Positions 29,930 to 48,107 of a stretch of DNA of 64,000 bases are shown piece by piece (the first letter of the stretch is position 1; each line of letters opens with the position of its first letter). The DNA lies in the NCBI GenBank assembly GCA_963693365.1, contig CAVNZM010000016.1, forward strand, positions 4,774,001 through 4,838,000, written 5' to 3'. Origin of the DNA: Amoebidium appalachense. Taxonomy: Eukaryota > Ichthyosporea. The notes beneath the pieces are model-generated. The model saw nothing but the letters and a program-made list of their open reading frames with translations, made no database searches and was not told the DNA's origin. Position numbers and translations under genes: made by a program.

Positions 29930-31078
29930 GGATGGGGATGGGGGGAAGGAATAAGAATGTGTTTCGGAGTACAATGTTCATTTTCATGAGGGGCCTTACA
30001 TCGCAGATTTGCAAAGCACACATGAAAAGTATGCATCATAAGCAGAGTGATAATTCGCATGCGAGGACATTTCGGTCCTTTTAAATCGCTAATTAGGACT
30101 CAAAGTCCTAATTATTTTCGGCGCGCTCCCAGGCCCCTCCCTTGTTGTAAGCCCCCAACTTTCTATATATGCCCAATGAGCTTAGGTAGTTTATAGCCTT
30201 TTTATTAATACGTCAAGATCATTGGAGTAACAGCGCTCATGTTATAAACAGTTTTAGGGGGGAGGGTGAGGCCGTTTTTCGTTCATTTTGGCGCGATCGT
30301 CCGACTGACTGCAGATGGAACTGAGCGCAACCGTTATGGTGGCAGAAAAACATGACAAAAACAAATGGAAAAGGGCCAGAAAACGAATATTATTGTATTA
30401 TTTGTCGTTCTGAAGGGTTTATTAACCTACATGGGTGAGTTTCTATGTGCTCATGTGCTCTAATGCGGAGCGGTTGCGGTGGCCTGGCTCAGACGGACTG
30501 GCAGCCCAGGAAAACGAGGCCCGGACCAAAGGGGCACCCATTACCATGGGCACCAAGGTGAAACAAAGGGCAAAAATAAGCCCGAAGAAGCCCAAAAACC
30601 GCGTTATGGGCATTTTAGGACCACTGAGAACACTTTCCAGCAAGAGCGAAAACGTTTGACCTCCATCATCTTGCTCATCTGCTCCGGGAAGCTAATTAGG
30701 ACACTCATGTGGTCTATTTTCACGTGTAGGGTTGCTTTTTCGCCTGAGAAACACACAAGCGCTTCCAGTTTACTTTGTATCAATATTTGCACAAAAAAAC
30801 ACGTGTTTCCGCAAAAAGGGCAAACTTTGCCGGCACAATGCTCCCCGAAGATGTCATCGGAGACCTTACAAACCATATATTGCTGTAACGGGTATGAATT
30901 CAGCTTCACGTTTCTGCCTTTTTCCCCCGTTAGTTGCTATGGTCATATGCCAGATATAGCGCGATATCCGATTTTCAGCTAATAAGGACTCAAAAGCCCT
31001 AATTAGTCCATGCGAATTATCAAGAGCCCATCCTCCCAGGCAAGCGAGAGGGGGGAATGGGTATGTGGGTGGGTGGGT

Positions 31079-31116
<38 letters not shown>

Positions 31117-31691
31117 CTATGCAAGTGGGTGAACAGGGGAGGAGGGGAAGGCAATATCTTCTAGCTATCTTCTAGAAATATAGCACAGGTTGAGAGAACG
31201 GTAGGCTCCGCAGAGCGCAAGTTGAATTCGTGCTCCTTCCCAGAGTATTCCATTTGCGACATCTCAGCTTGCCGCAACCCCCCCCCCCCCATACCCTCCC
31301 CCCCCCCCCCTTCCTCCCCCCAGCCCACCTCATTCCTTAATACCTTGCATTCGCACCTACCGGCATCCTACAGCACCCCCCTCCCCCCCCCCCCCCCCCC
31401 CCCTTCCCCACTCCCCTCCCCCGAGGTTTCACTTCGAACCATTTTGCTTGCAATTCTCAACTTCACTTTCTCACAGCCCAACCAGATCTGATTGAGCAAG
31501 CACTGTTCTTTTCTTCAAATCCCTCTGCACCCTCTACAGCTTCTGCTCGGCCTATATTTCTCTTGTCTCTGTGTGCATGAGTGTGTACCTGCGTACGCAT
31601 GTGTGTGTGCGCGGGCACATGTGCACGTATGTGAGCATGTGTGTGTGCGCGCGCGCATGTTCGTGTGTGTGTGTGTGTGCGCGTGTGTGTG

Positions 31692-31751
<60 letters not shown>

Positions 31752-31879
31752 TGTGCGTATGTGTATGTGCGCGTCCTCGTGTGCTCGTGTGTGCGTGTCA
31801 GCGTATGTGCATCTGCATATGTGTCTGTCTGTCTCTCTCTCTGTGTGTGTGTGTCTGTGTGTGTGTGTTTGCACCGGGG

Positions 31880-31911
<32 letters not shown>

Positions 31912-32030
31912 GCTGGATACTTACAGAGAAAGCATTCGTTGCAGAAAGCATCATCGTCGTTGAATCCCTTCCCACACTCAGCACAGGCAGTGTCGGGAAC
32001 CTCCCCGTCCACTGCCCAAAAAAAAAAAAA

Positions 32031-32071
<41 letters not shown>

Positions 32072-34651
32072 AACATTGAGTATTTCATTTCCTCTGCACC
32101 GTGCACATGCAAAAGCCCTTGGAGAACCGCAGAACGAACGACTGGGAGACCTAGATACGACGCAAAGGGGGGGGGGGGGGGGGGGGTTTATACATAAAAC
32201 CAAAAATAAAGATGGAAATTTGGGGGGGAGGGGGGGGGGGATTTACTGATGTGGGATGTCATTTGAATCTTTTTCTTGCCCGCTCTCATTCACCAAGCCG
32301 ACCATGTCTCCAGTGATTTTCTTACAGGGAACTCCGTAATATCGCATTGCATGGTACTTACCTGGAGATAATTCTCTTGAAAAAATGAAACGTATTTGGA
32401 TCGAGGCACCAGACAGCGCTAAGAATGGATGTATAGAGCAGTTGCTATAGACACAACGAGATAATTACGCAGATATTTGATAAGATGGAAGACATATCTT
32501 GTCATCTTACATAGTACTTACATGGAAACACATCCCGTAGCAGGCATGCATAGAATTCCCCGCTTGTTCTCAGCCGCACAACACAGCTGTCGGACCTCGG
32601 CACCACAACCGTGCCCTCGTATAGCTGTGGGGGGGGGAGGTAAGGGGAGAAAGATTAGGATGTGTGTGTGATAGCACTGCCGATCTAATTTGTGGGTGTG
32701 AAAAGGATATTAAGCTACACTGGAGAATTTAGTTCTTTGTATGGCTATGAGATAGGAGGGAAGATTAGGATGTGTGTGTCATGATTCTGTTGATTTGATT
32801 TGACAGTGTGGAAAGGAATTAGGCTACACCAAAGAATCCAATTCTTTTTAAATCAGGAGATAGAAGAGTAACATTAGCTTGTGTATGTGTGATGACACTG
32901 CCGGTCTGCATTCTGAGTGTGGAAAAAAAATAAGGCTACACTTAAGACAAATGATTTGATAGTTTTGAAAAGGAAATCAGGCTACACTGTGGATCTGATT
33001 TGATAACATCTATAGATCTGATGTGATAGCACAAAAAGGCAAAAAAAAGGCTTCACTATCGATCTGATCCGCAAAAAGCTACAATGTCTTGATTTGACAA
33101 TATGTAATGAAAACTACACCGCACAAGAGTGAGTGTGGCCGCGGATGGGCGGATGGGCCATTAGAAGCATAAAAACACGTTGTGGCTGTTATGTGATGGC
33201 TGTGTGTATGTCTCTGAGTGCATATCGTATGCGCCTGTGCTCGTTAGTCGGTATTGTGGCGTAACCGCCTGGGTACACGTGCATATGTGCATGGCCGGAT
33301 ATGGCTGTGTGTGTGTGTATGTGTGTATAACTATGTGCATGTGCACATGCAACCATGTCTGTGTGTGTGTGTGTGTGTGTGTGTTATGGTATGTATGGAT
33401 GTGGTGCATGTGTGGTGTGTGCACCCACCCACGCGCGCGTGTGTGTGAGCATGTGTGTGTGTGCATCTGCGTGCGTTGTTGGTATGGGCATGTGCATGTG
33501 TGTGCGCGCATGTGTGTGTGCGTGTGTGTGTGTGCATGTGCGCATACAGGCATCTGCCTGCATCTGGGTGTGTGTGTGCCTGTGTGTGCACCCATGTATA
33601 TAGAACGTATCCTTGCATGTGGAAGTCATCAGGCCTGCACATATGTTTGCTCATATGTGTGTGTGGCCCCGGCTGCGCAAACACATTGCACTTTCTTCGT
33701 TTTGGAGTGGGTGTGGGTGGGTGTGGATAAATAGCTCGATGTGTGTGTGTTTCTACATAGTGTGCATGCTCGTGTCCAAGGGTGCCCCCCGGGGGGGGGG
33801 GGGGGAGGGGGGGAGGGGGGGGGGGTCTTTTCTTTCTTGCCTTTTTGTTTTCTTTTTCTTCTTATAGGAAGGGGGTGTACAGGGGGGAAGGGGGGGGGGG
33901 GGGGGGGGGGGGGGGATGTATGCGTTAGAGGGTTGGAAATATGGAGGAGACAACAAAGAGCAAACGCAAAAACGTCACAAAAATGAGAAGCGTGCAGGCA
34001 GAAGGGAAGGGGAGGGGGGGGGGGGGGGGGGTTGTTACCAATCCATCAGCCCCACTCCTGACCCTCACCCTCTCTCCGTCGGAGAAGGTCCTGAGAAAGC
34101 AAAAAAACATGTATCAGCAAATCATATTGATACTTCCCACCCCCCCACTTCTCAAGAATTTTCCTCCCAATTCTCAAGCATTTTTTCCCTCGCTTCTCAA
34201 GCAAACCTCCTCCCTCCCCCCTCCCTTGCTCAAGATTTCTTCCCCACTTCTCAAGCATTCCTCCCCCTCCCCTCCCCTCCCCAAACCGATACACACGCAC
34301 ACACACACAGACACTTAGGCATTTTCCCCCGCTTCTCAAGCATCCCCCCCCCCTTCCCCCGCCCCTTCTTCTCAAGCATATTTTTCCCAACTTCTCAAGC
34401 ATATTTTTCCCAACTTCTCAAGCATATTTTTCCCAACTTCTCAAGCATATTTTTCCCAACTTCTCAAGCATATTTTTCCCAACTTCTCAAGCATATTTTT
34501 CCCAACTTCTCAAGCATATTTTTCCCAACTTCTCAAGCATATTTTTCCCAACTTCTCAAGCATTCCTCCCATCCCCAACCCCCCCTTTACATCTCAAGCT
34601 TTTCCCCCCCACTTCTCAGGCATTGCCCTCCCTCTACCCCCCTCCCCTCCC

Positions 34652-34682
<31 letters not shown>

Positions 34683-35105
34683 ACACACTTCTCAAGCATT
34701 CTACCTCACTTCTCAAGATTCCCCTCCCTTCCCCCCCCCCCTCCCCCCCTCCCCCCCCCCCCCCCAAACATCCCCCCCCCACCCCCCCCTTCCCCCCCTT
34801 GGCCCTCTCTCTCAGGCGATTTTTTCTCAACTTCCATCATCTCTTGGGTATTTCCCCCATCCCTGACTTCTCATTCATCCCCCCTCTCCCCCTCCCCTCC
34901 CGCTTCTCCCCCCTCCCCCCCCCCCCCCCCCCCCCCCAAAAAAAAAGGAAAAAAGAAAAAGAAAAAAAAAACATCCCAAGCCCATCACCCACATAGTTCT
35001 GTTGCTGTCTCCATCGGCACCCAGTTGATCTTCACTGGCTGGGGCAGATTCAACTGACCCGTGATGCTGCTCGATCGGCAGCCCACTCATCGGCCCGGTT
35101 TGAGG
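27371..35105 (-). CDS. Tudor-PHD finger chromatin protein (Polycomb-like-type architecture), partial
   Basis: Nine minus-strand exons join in frame: 35105-34993, 34090-34039, 32624-32522, 32361-32247, 32150-32075, 32000-31925, 29699-29560, 28313-28244 and 27591-27371 (322 codons). Exons 2-3 encode a Tudor domain: FSDGERVRVRSGADGL joined to LYEGTVVV...VVRLRTSGEFY...LLRDVFP, close to the DGLLYLGTI pattern of PHF1/MTF2-type Tudor domains. Exons 6-7 rebuild a C4HC3 PHD finger: CAEC, CNEC, FHRAC and FRCHYC, with the junction supplying a Ser before the Phe-His. A YYGVPCKKITGDMVG segment lies between the two. This combination reads histone tails in Polycomb-like proteins, so a nuclear histone-reader role is inferred. 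Weak points: the exon-6 acceptor (32000 versus the CAG at 32013), the poor donor after 29560, and missing 5' and 3' ends. Confidence 0.75.
28320..28500 (+). repeat. Tandem duplication of about 110 bp
   Basis: TTGATTCGGGTCAGGCACAT...GAAACATGCGGACATAGGGCAATTACTACT recurs ~110 bases later as TTGGTTCGGGTTAGGCACAT and so on. The two copies are about 85-90% identical by eye. They lie in the intron of the Tudor-PHD gene upstream of exon 28313-28244. Confidence 0.8.
28541..28860 (+). repeat. 45-bp minisatellite, about seven copies
   Basis: The unit starts GAAAAATAACTACGTGAATA and continues CTAAATAAACTACTAAG. Starts at 28541, 28586 and 28632 show the 45-46-bp spacing. Because 45 is a multiple of three, the minus strand stays open and reads as a 15-residue repeat (LLELSSLFSIHAVIF-like). 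It lies in an intron and lacks splice signals, so I treat it as non-coding. Confidence 0.9.
29110..29940 (+). repeat. Dense homopolymer/microsatellite zone around a PHD exon
   Basis: C runs at 29117-29142 and 29281-29326 are followed by G runs at 29451-29486 and 29521-29547 with an (AG)n between, then G (29739-29768), T (29771-29796), G (29797-29812), (TG)n and G again (29886-29927). The PHD exon 29699-29560 is the only unique-looking island inside. Confidence 0.85.
30048..31022. mobile_element. 975-bp non-autonomous DNA transposon with 14-bp terminal inverted repeats
   Basis: The left end TGATAATTCGCATG (30048-30061) and right end CATGCGAATTATCA (31009-31022) are perfect inverted repeats. 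The element is flanked by AGAG on both sides (30044-30047 and 31023-31026), a 4-bp target duplication. Removing the element and one AGAG restores GCAGAGCCCATC, the sequence found in other copies of the host repeat (25530, 42855). Subterminal palindromes occur at both sides: TAATTAGGACTC...AGTCCTAATTA on the left and a diverged version on the right. No transposase is visible in the interior. Confidence 0.88.
31660..31752 (+). repeat. (TGCG)n/(TG)n microsatellite
   Basis: About sixteen perfect GTGC units lie inside a longer (TG)n-rich block (31610-31870), followed by a G run at 31884-31911, in the intron just downstream of the exon 32000-31925 on the minus strand. Confidence 0.9.
32650..33120 (+). 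repeat. Degenerate tandem repeat, unit about 115 bp, three to four copies
   Basis: The motifs AGATTAGGATGTGTGTGT, TGATTTGA and AAAGGAATTAGGCTACAC recur in the same order near 32652, 32760 and 32870, with a decayed copy after ~32960. It lies in the intron between Tudor exons 34090-34039 and 32624-32522. No coding frame. Confidence 0.65.
34330..34565 (+). repeat. 23-bp minisatellite, eight to nine near-identical copies
   Basis: The unit CTTCTCAAGCATATTTTTCC plus CAA repeats without visible change from about 34370 to 34560. Degenerate CTTCTCAAGCATT cores extend on both sides from 34150 to 34720. The identical central block suggests recent expansion. It lies in the Tudor-PHD intron between exons 35105-34993 and 34090-34039. 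Confidence 0.95.
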
Positions 35106-35249
35106 CTGAAGGGGGGGGGGAAAAAAAGTCAGCAACTAAATTATTAAACATGAAAAAAAGGGCAAAGAAACGAGTGTTGAATATATAATCATATACTGAG
35201 ATGGTATTTAATTCTTTATATAGTGTGCCCCCTCTTGTTCCTACTCCGC

Positions 35250-35310
35250 GCGCGCGCGCGCGCGCGCGTGTGTGTGTGTGTATGTGTGTGTGTGCACGTG
35301 CGTGGGTGCG

Positions 35311-35401
<91 letters not shown>

Positions 35402-35425
35402 GTGTGTGCGTGTGTGTGCTTGCTT
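35250..35425 (+). repeat. (CG)n/(TG)n microsatellite
   Basis: A (CG)9-10 run passes into (TG)n. A further (TG)n at 35880-35934 is flanked by (AG)n stretches to 36110. Non-coding. Confidence 0.9.
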
Positions 35426-35878
35426 GTATTTATGTGTATTTCTGGGTATGCACTCACTTGCGTACTAAGACATTTCGTATAATATGTTAAAAGAAGGGCC
35501 ATCCAACCTCCGAAAGTGTGTTCGTATGTGTGCGTGTGTGTGTGTGCATCTGTGTGTATGTGTGGGTGTGGGTGTTTGTGTTGTGCTCGTCTGTGTGTTT
35601 GTGCGCGCCCACTCGCGGTGTGCTTAGGGAGTGGATACATGTCTGTGTGTGTGTTAACTCACTCGTGCCCAGTGTACCTGTGTTGATATATATGAAGGCT
35701 CGTGATAAAGGGTAATAACTCCCCCACCCTTCACTCACACACATACACATGCATTCACCGAGAAGGGGGGGGAAGGGGGGGGGGGGGGAGGAGCAGAGAG
35801 AAAGAGAGGGGAAGAGAGAGAGAGAGCAGATAAAGAGAGGGAGAGGGGGGAGAGAGGGGGGGGGGGGAGAAGAGAGAG

Positions 35879-35937
<59 letters not shown>

Positions 35938-36410
35938 GAGAGAGAGAGAGAGGATGGCAGGGAGGGGGAGGGAGAGCGGGGAGGGGGAAAGAGAGAGAGA
36001 GTGTGTGTGTGTATGAGCAGAGAGAAAGATGGGGGAGAGTGGGGAGCAGAGAAAGAGAGGGAGAGGGAGAGGGAGAGCAGAGAGAGAGAGAGAGGCGGTG
36101 AGGGGGGGGGGAGAGAAGGAGAGGGGGAAAGAGAGCAACCAGAGAGCAAGAAATGCACTCCCAGCCCTGCGTCCCTTCCACTTTACCCGACAGCATAAAA
36201 AAAAACACCACCAGCACCAAAAAGAGAACAAAAAAAACCGATATTAAGTCTACAAGAGCGAGCCTGGATTCTTTGTGCCACACAAGAACCAGCATCCAGC
36301 TTCGCCTGTTCAGCACCAAGAAAGGATGCAAGATGCAAGAAAACACTCAGTATGGTGTCCCTTTTGTCTTTCCCTTCCCAAATTACACACATAAACGTTC
36401 GATGCGCTCG

Positions 36411-36658
36411 TTAATGTGCAGCTTTAGGAGCATTACACATGGCCGGAACAAGGAAGGGCACCGGTCCAAATTTTGCTGAGGAAAAACAGGGTGAACAAAG
36501 GGGCGGGGAGAGAGAGGGGTAGATGAGGCGCACTAACCGATGGCGCTGTGCTGTCCACCTCCCAAGCTCAGCGAAAGAACGGGGACACCATTTCGTTGTC
36601 TTTGCACGCTAAAACCAGCACAAAATCTCTCTCTGCCGGCCCTGAAGCCGAAAAACTC
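36411..36658 (-). other. Two orphan minus-strand exons ending in a stop codon
   Basis: An open frame 36658-36538 sits between a strong acceptor (CTGTTCTTGCAG) and a GTTAGT donor. It splices in matching phase to 36475-36411, which has a CTGTTTTTCCTCAG acceptor and ends in TAA. The joined peptide reads EFFGFRAGRERFCAGF...AKFGPVPFLVPAMC... and looks protein-like, but I recognise no domain. No 5' partner was found: the AIG1 gene occupies the plus strand upstream. They could be the end of a small minus-strand gene or chance frames. Confidence 0.3.
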
Positions 36659-37224
36659 CTGCAAGAACAGTCCGGAACTCCCTCACTCGATAACATGAAA
36701 AAATGAAACGAAAATAATAGTGAAGCTTTCTGGGAGCAGACACCTTCACAACTATATCCTGTCTCAAATAATCATTGGCGATATGGTGCCTCTAGCCCGA
36801 CAAAAGATCTTTTTAGTTGTGTCTCTACACAGACAGCGAACCACGCGTGAGAAATGCCTTTTGGCGCGCCTTTGCGCTACTGGACGGGGGAGTTACACTA
36901 ATGAAAATTAAACAATGAACCCCAATCACAAACATGTACGTCAGATGATTGGGTGTCAATCAATCAAAAATGAAGTCAGAACTTGGTACTGCTGGTGGGT
37001 TCCAATGCACCATCACTGCGCAGCCTGCGCCTCGGGGCTGTGACCAGCAAAACGACGATGCCACAGAGCGCGGCCAGCGCGGCTGGAGAGAGAGTTTGCC
37101 CATGTTTACACTCCCAACATCATGGTCATGCTGCAAAACAGTCTACGTTTGTAACATTTACCACCACTGACTATACGTGCCCGTATCTACTGAGTACTCA
37201 TGCCTGTGACAGTGCCAAGTGAAG

Positions 37225-38013
37225 ATGGGAAAACTCACAGAGCATGCGACAAACCCAGAAGGAACGGGACGCGTGAACGGCAAATCCTTTGAAACGAGAG
37301 CGAGCACCGAAAGATCCTTGTTTCCTTTTTGCTTCCACGTCACAGCAGCACTAGTAGAACTGTCTGTGTGGGGCTACATGGTTAGCGTTGGCTGGCTGCA
37401 TTGGTACCTGTTTTTCTTCTTTACCATCTGGACACAGGCTGCTCTCACTGTTTATTTCTGTCTCTCATCTTTTAATGACTGGCGAAGGCACAAAGAGGGT
37501 CGTGCACTTCATTCGGCCTGTGATAATACAGCAGCTTCTTCCGGGAGTTGGAAACCCACGTTAACAGATGTTTACCATGGCACATTTGTGATGTCTTTCA
37601 TCACATCTACCGTGTTCTGGGGCCTATATCTCACGGAGCCAACACTGATCATTGGTGGATTTGGAAAGTTTTACTATCCCCCACTACTCAACCACGCACA
37701 CCACACGTTTCCCATCGTTTCAGTTTTCCTGGAACTTCTCATCAACAGGCCGGGTGAGGGGAGTCCCTCTGCTCAGCTGACACTTCTTACGTGCATTAGT
37801 TTGGGTTACTTCTCCGGTATAATTGTGTTGTATTTTTCGTTTTCGGCCAGCCCGTACCCGTTTATGGAATTCTTTTCCGGCCCTTTACTAGCTGTGTTTT
37901 TCGGTGCTTCTTACGGTATAAGCTATGGACTATTATTGTTCTCACGGCTTCTTTCCAGGTTGGTGGCCCTGGTGGAGGGGGTGAGTTCTAAACATGTAAA
38001 AAAGGGTAAATAG
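37225..38013 (+). CDS. AIG1/FAR-17a family multipass membrane protein
   Basis: An uninterrupted 262-residue ORF starts at ATG 37225. The family (AIG1, ADTRP and relatives) are six-pass membrane threonine hydrolases of fatty-acid esters of hydroxy fatty acids. About six hydrophobic segments are visible, starting with FCFHVTAALVELSVWGYMV. The family's NHxxHT core appears as LLNHAHHTFPIVSVF with its conserved His, and a Thr-containing second helix (FFTIWTQAALTVYF) is where the catalytic Thr sits in AIG1. Length is slightly above the usual 230-245 residues because of a polar N-terminus and an insertion after the second helix. It is the only intronless intact gene here, with no target duplications or poly-A tail seen. 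Assignment to the family is good; the substrate is inferred. Confidence 0.82.
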   Translation: MGKLTEHATNPEGTGRVNGKSFETRASTERSLFPFCFHVTAALVELSVWGYMVSVGWLHWYLFFFFTIWTQAALTVYFCLSSFNDWRRHKEGRALHSACDNTAASSGSWKPTLTDVYHGTFVMSFITSTVFWGLYLTEPTLIIGGFGKFYYPPLLNHAHHTFPIVSVFLELLINRPGEGSPSAQLTLLTCISLGYFSGIIVLYFSFSASPYPFMEFFSGPLLAVFFGASYGISYGLLLFSRLLSRLVALVEGVSSKHVKKGK

Positions 38014-38568
38014 ACCAGGTTCTCGCTTTGAAATTTGAAAGGACCTTTCAGAATATTTTCGTGTGGTCAGTTAATCAATGAAGACAGCTTTCCTTTTTCT
38101 TTTTTTTTTTTTTTTTTTTTTTTTGGCATCTGACGCGTGAGTATAGTGAATGGTTAGCCGTGTTGCATGGACCATGTCGATTTTGCTGACACTTCAATGA
38201 TTATACAAGACTCTCGTTGTGCTAACAGCCTACTTTGTATAGTCTTTGTTATAATCTCATGGTTCACGATCTAACATTTCCACTGGCCCTTTACTGTCTC
38301 TTGGTATCTGTATCAAGAATTCATAGTGTCCCATAATATCGTGTTCTGCTTGTGTATGTACGTCTTTGCCCTCAGTCACGTATACACAACACACACATAC
38401 ATACTCGTATTCACACACACACACACCGTGCGCACAACACACTCACACACATACACGTACACGAACCCCCGGCTGTACTTGCATACATACCATCAAACAC
38501 ACACACACACACACACACTGTAACTACCGCAATCGCTGTGGCCTTGCCTGGCGATGATTAATTCATCC

Positions 38569-38574
38569 AATAAA
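38569..38574 (+). terminator. Possible polyadenylation signal for the AIG1-family gene
   Basis: An exact AATAAA lies about 555 bases after the stop codon at 38013. It is the first one noticed downstream. Only the hexamer is seen; cleavage is not demonstrated. Confidence 0.35.
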
Positions 38575-38706
38575 GGTACAGCAATTTTGGTCTCGGTGCC
38601 GACATTCCGCTTAGACAAAGAGAATCGTGGTTTTTCTTTTTCATGGCTACTTTTTTTTTATGCGGGTTTGGTGGTGGTGGTTGGGTGGTGGTGCTGGTGG
38701 TGTTTT

Positions 38707-38737
<31 letters not shown>

Positions 38738-39063
38738 TAGGGGAACTCGCAGGTTTACAACGGGTCACAAAGCCTAACGTGCAAAGCAGATCTGGAGGGA
38801 CATGTGTGTACGTGTGTGAGCCTGTGTGCGTGAGCGTGTGTACGGTACGCTCATACGCGTGCTTTCCTGTGTGCGTGTATCACAGTCACTCATATGCACA
38901 ATTGCATGCATGCAGCATATGTAACGCTCATATTACATCTGCAAGGGGAAAACTGTGCTTCTTAAGACAGTATTGTGCAATCAGTTCAGTCAATGACATT
39001 TGGTTTTTTCACCGATATATACGTGTTGCTGCTATTCCCGCATGGGGGCGGCTATGTCCGCAG

Positions 39064-39096
<33 letters not shown>

Positions 39097-39428
39097 CTCT
39101 GAACCGAACCTATCTTTTCCATTCTACATTGGATTGGGCAAGGTTTGATGTAAAGAACAAAAATGTGAATTGAAATAAACCCTGCATGACTACAGATGTC
39201 GTCCACCAATACCCCCCCCCCCCCCCCCCCCCCCCTCCCCGCCTCCCCTCCTCCCCCTCCCCCCCCTCAACTCAGCCCAACCCAAGCCCCTCTTCCCTCC
39301 CCCCACCACCACCACACACACACACACACCAAAAAAAAGAAACAAAGGCCCCGAGAATGTGGCCGTGGTTCATGTTCTTAGCTTTTTTGAATGTTTAGTC
39401 AGCCGCTGTGATGTTGGTAGCCACTGGG

Positions 39429-39470
<42 letters not shown>

Positions 39471-39711
39471 GAGAGGAAGGGGCACCGCATATCTGAAGCG
39501 GAGTGGGGAGGGGGAGGGGGGAACATAAGTGAGAAGAGGGGGGGGGGGGGGGGGGGGGGGGATAGGCAGTATGGTTTAAAAAAAATCGGCCAGCTGCTCA
39601 CAAATAACAAAAAAAGCCATAATCTGGCCGTGGTCACGGCCCTCTGAAAAAAAGAGGGCCGTGCCGTGGTGCTTGTTCTTGAAAAACCGTGCACTTGGCC
39701 ACTAACATGTT

Positions 39712-39717
39712 TTTATT
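39712..39717 (-). terminator. Possible polyadenylation signal for the RGS gene
   Basis: AATAAA on the minus strand lies about 435 bases beyond the RGS stop at 40151. Hexamer evidence only. Confidence 0.3.
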
Positions 39718-40150
39718 GGTGGGGGCCTCTTAATGACGAACGAAATCTGTTTTAGTCCATCACTATACCAGAATAGAGCTGCATATAACATTGGTAGGTC
39801 AAACCTACGAATACGTTACAAATACGTGAATTTCGGCTGTAACCAGCTATAATCTTTTATCACCAGGCCCCCATAGCCCACAAGGACAAAGGATGACGTA
39901 TGGCACTACGTCGGACAGGGGTCAACACGCACGTGAGGGAAGTGTGCGTACACGTGCGTGCACGCGTGTAGATCCGCGGGTATGTGTGTGCCTAGCCTAA
40001 ATGCCCCGGAGCTGCCTGATTTGCTGCGCGTGTTTTCAGTATTTGCCAATAAATGCTAGTTACCCACAAACATTGCTGGCCGCTTCTAACGGATAGTTTT
40101 GATTGGCTACCACAATTATTTCGGATCCTTGATATCCTCTTCTTTTCTAT

Positions 40151-48107
<7,957 letters not shown>

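Larger units (their letters stand above)
38014..40150. other. Convergent intergenic region between the AIG1-family and RGS genes
   Basis: It contains a T24 run (38101-38124), (CA)n at 38380-38520, G runs at 38710-38737, 39066-39096, 39432-39465 and 39539-39561, and C runs at 39211-39235. It should hold the 3' UTRs of both genes. No exon was identified on either strand. Confidence 0.5.

Noticed and set aside
34330-34565. CRISPR-like array
   Set aside because: Repeats are directly adjacent with no unique spacers, and the setting is eukaryotic; the same applies to the 22-, 31- and 45-bp arrays.
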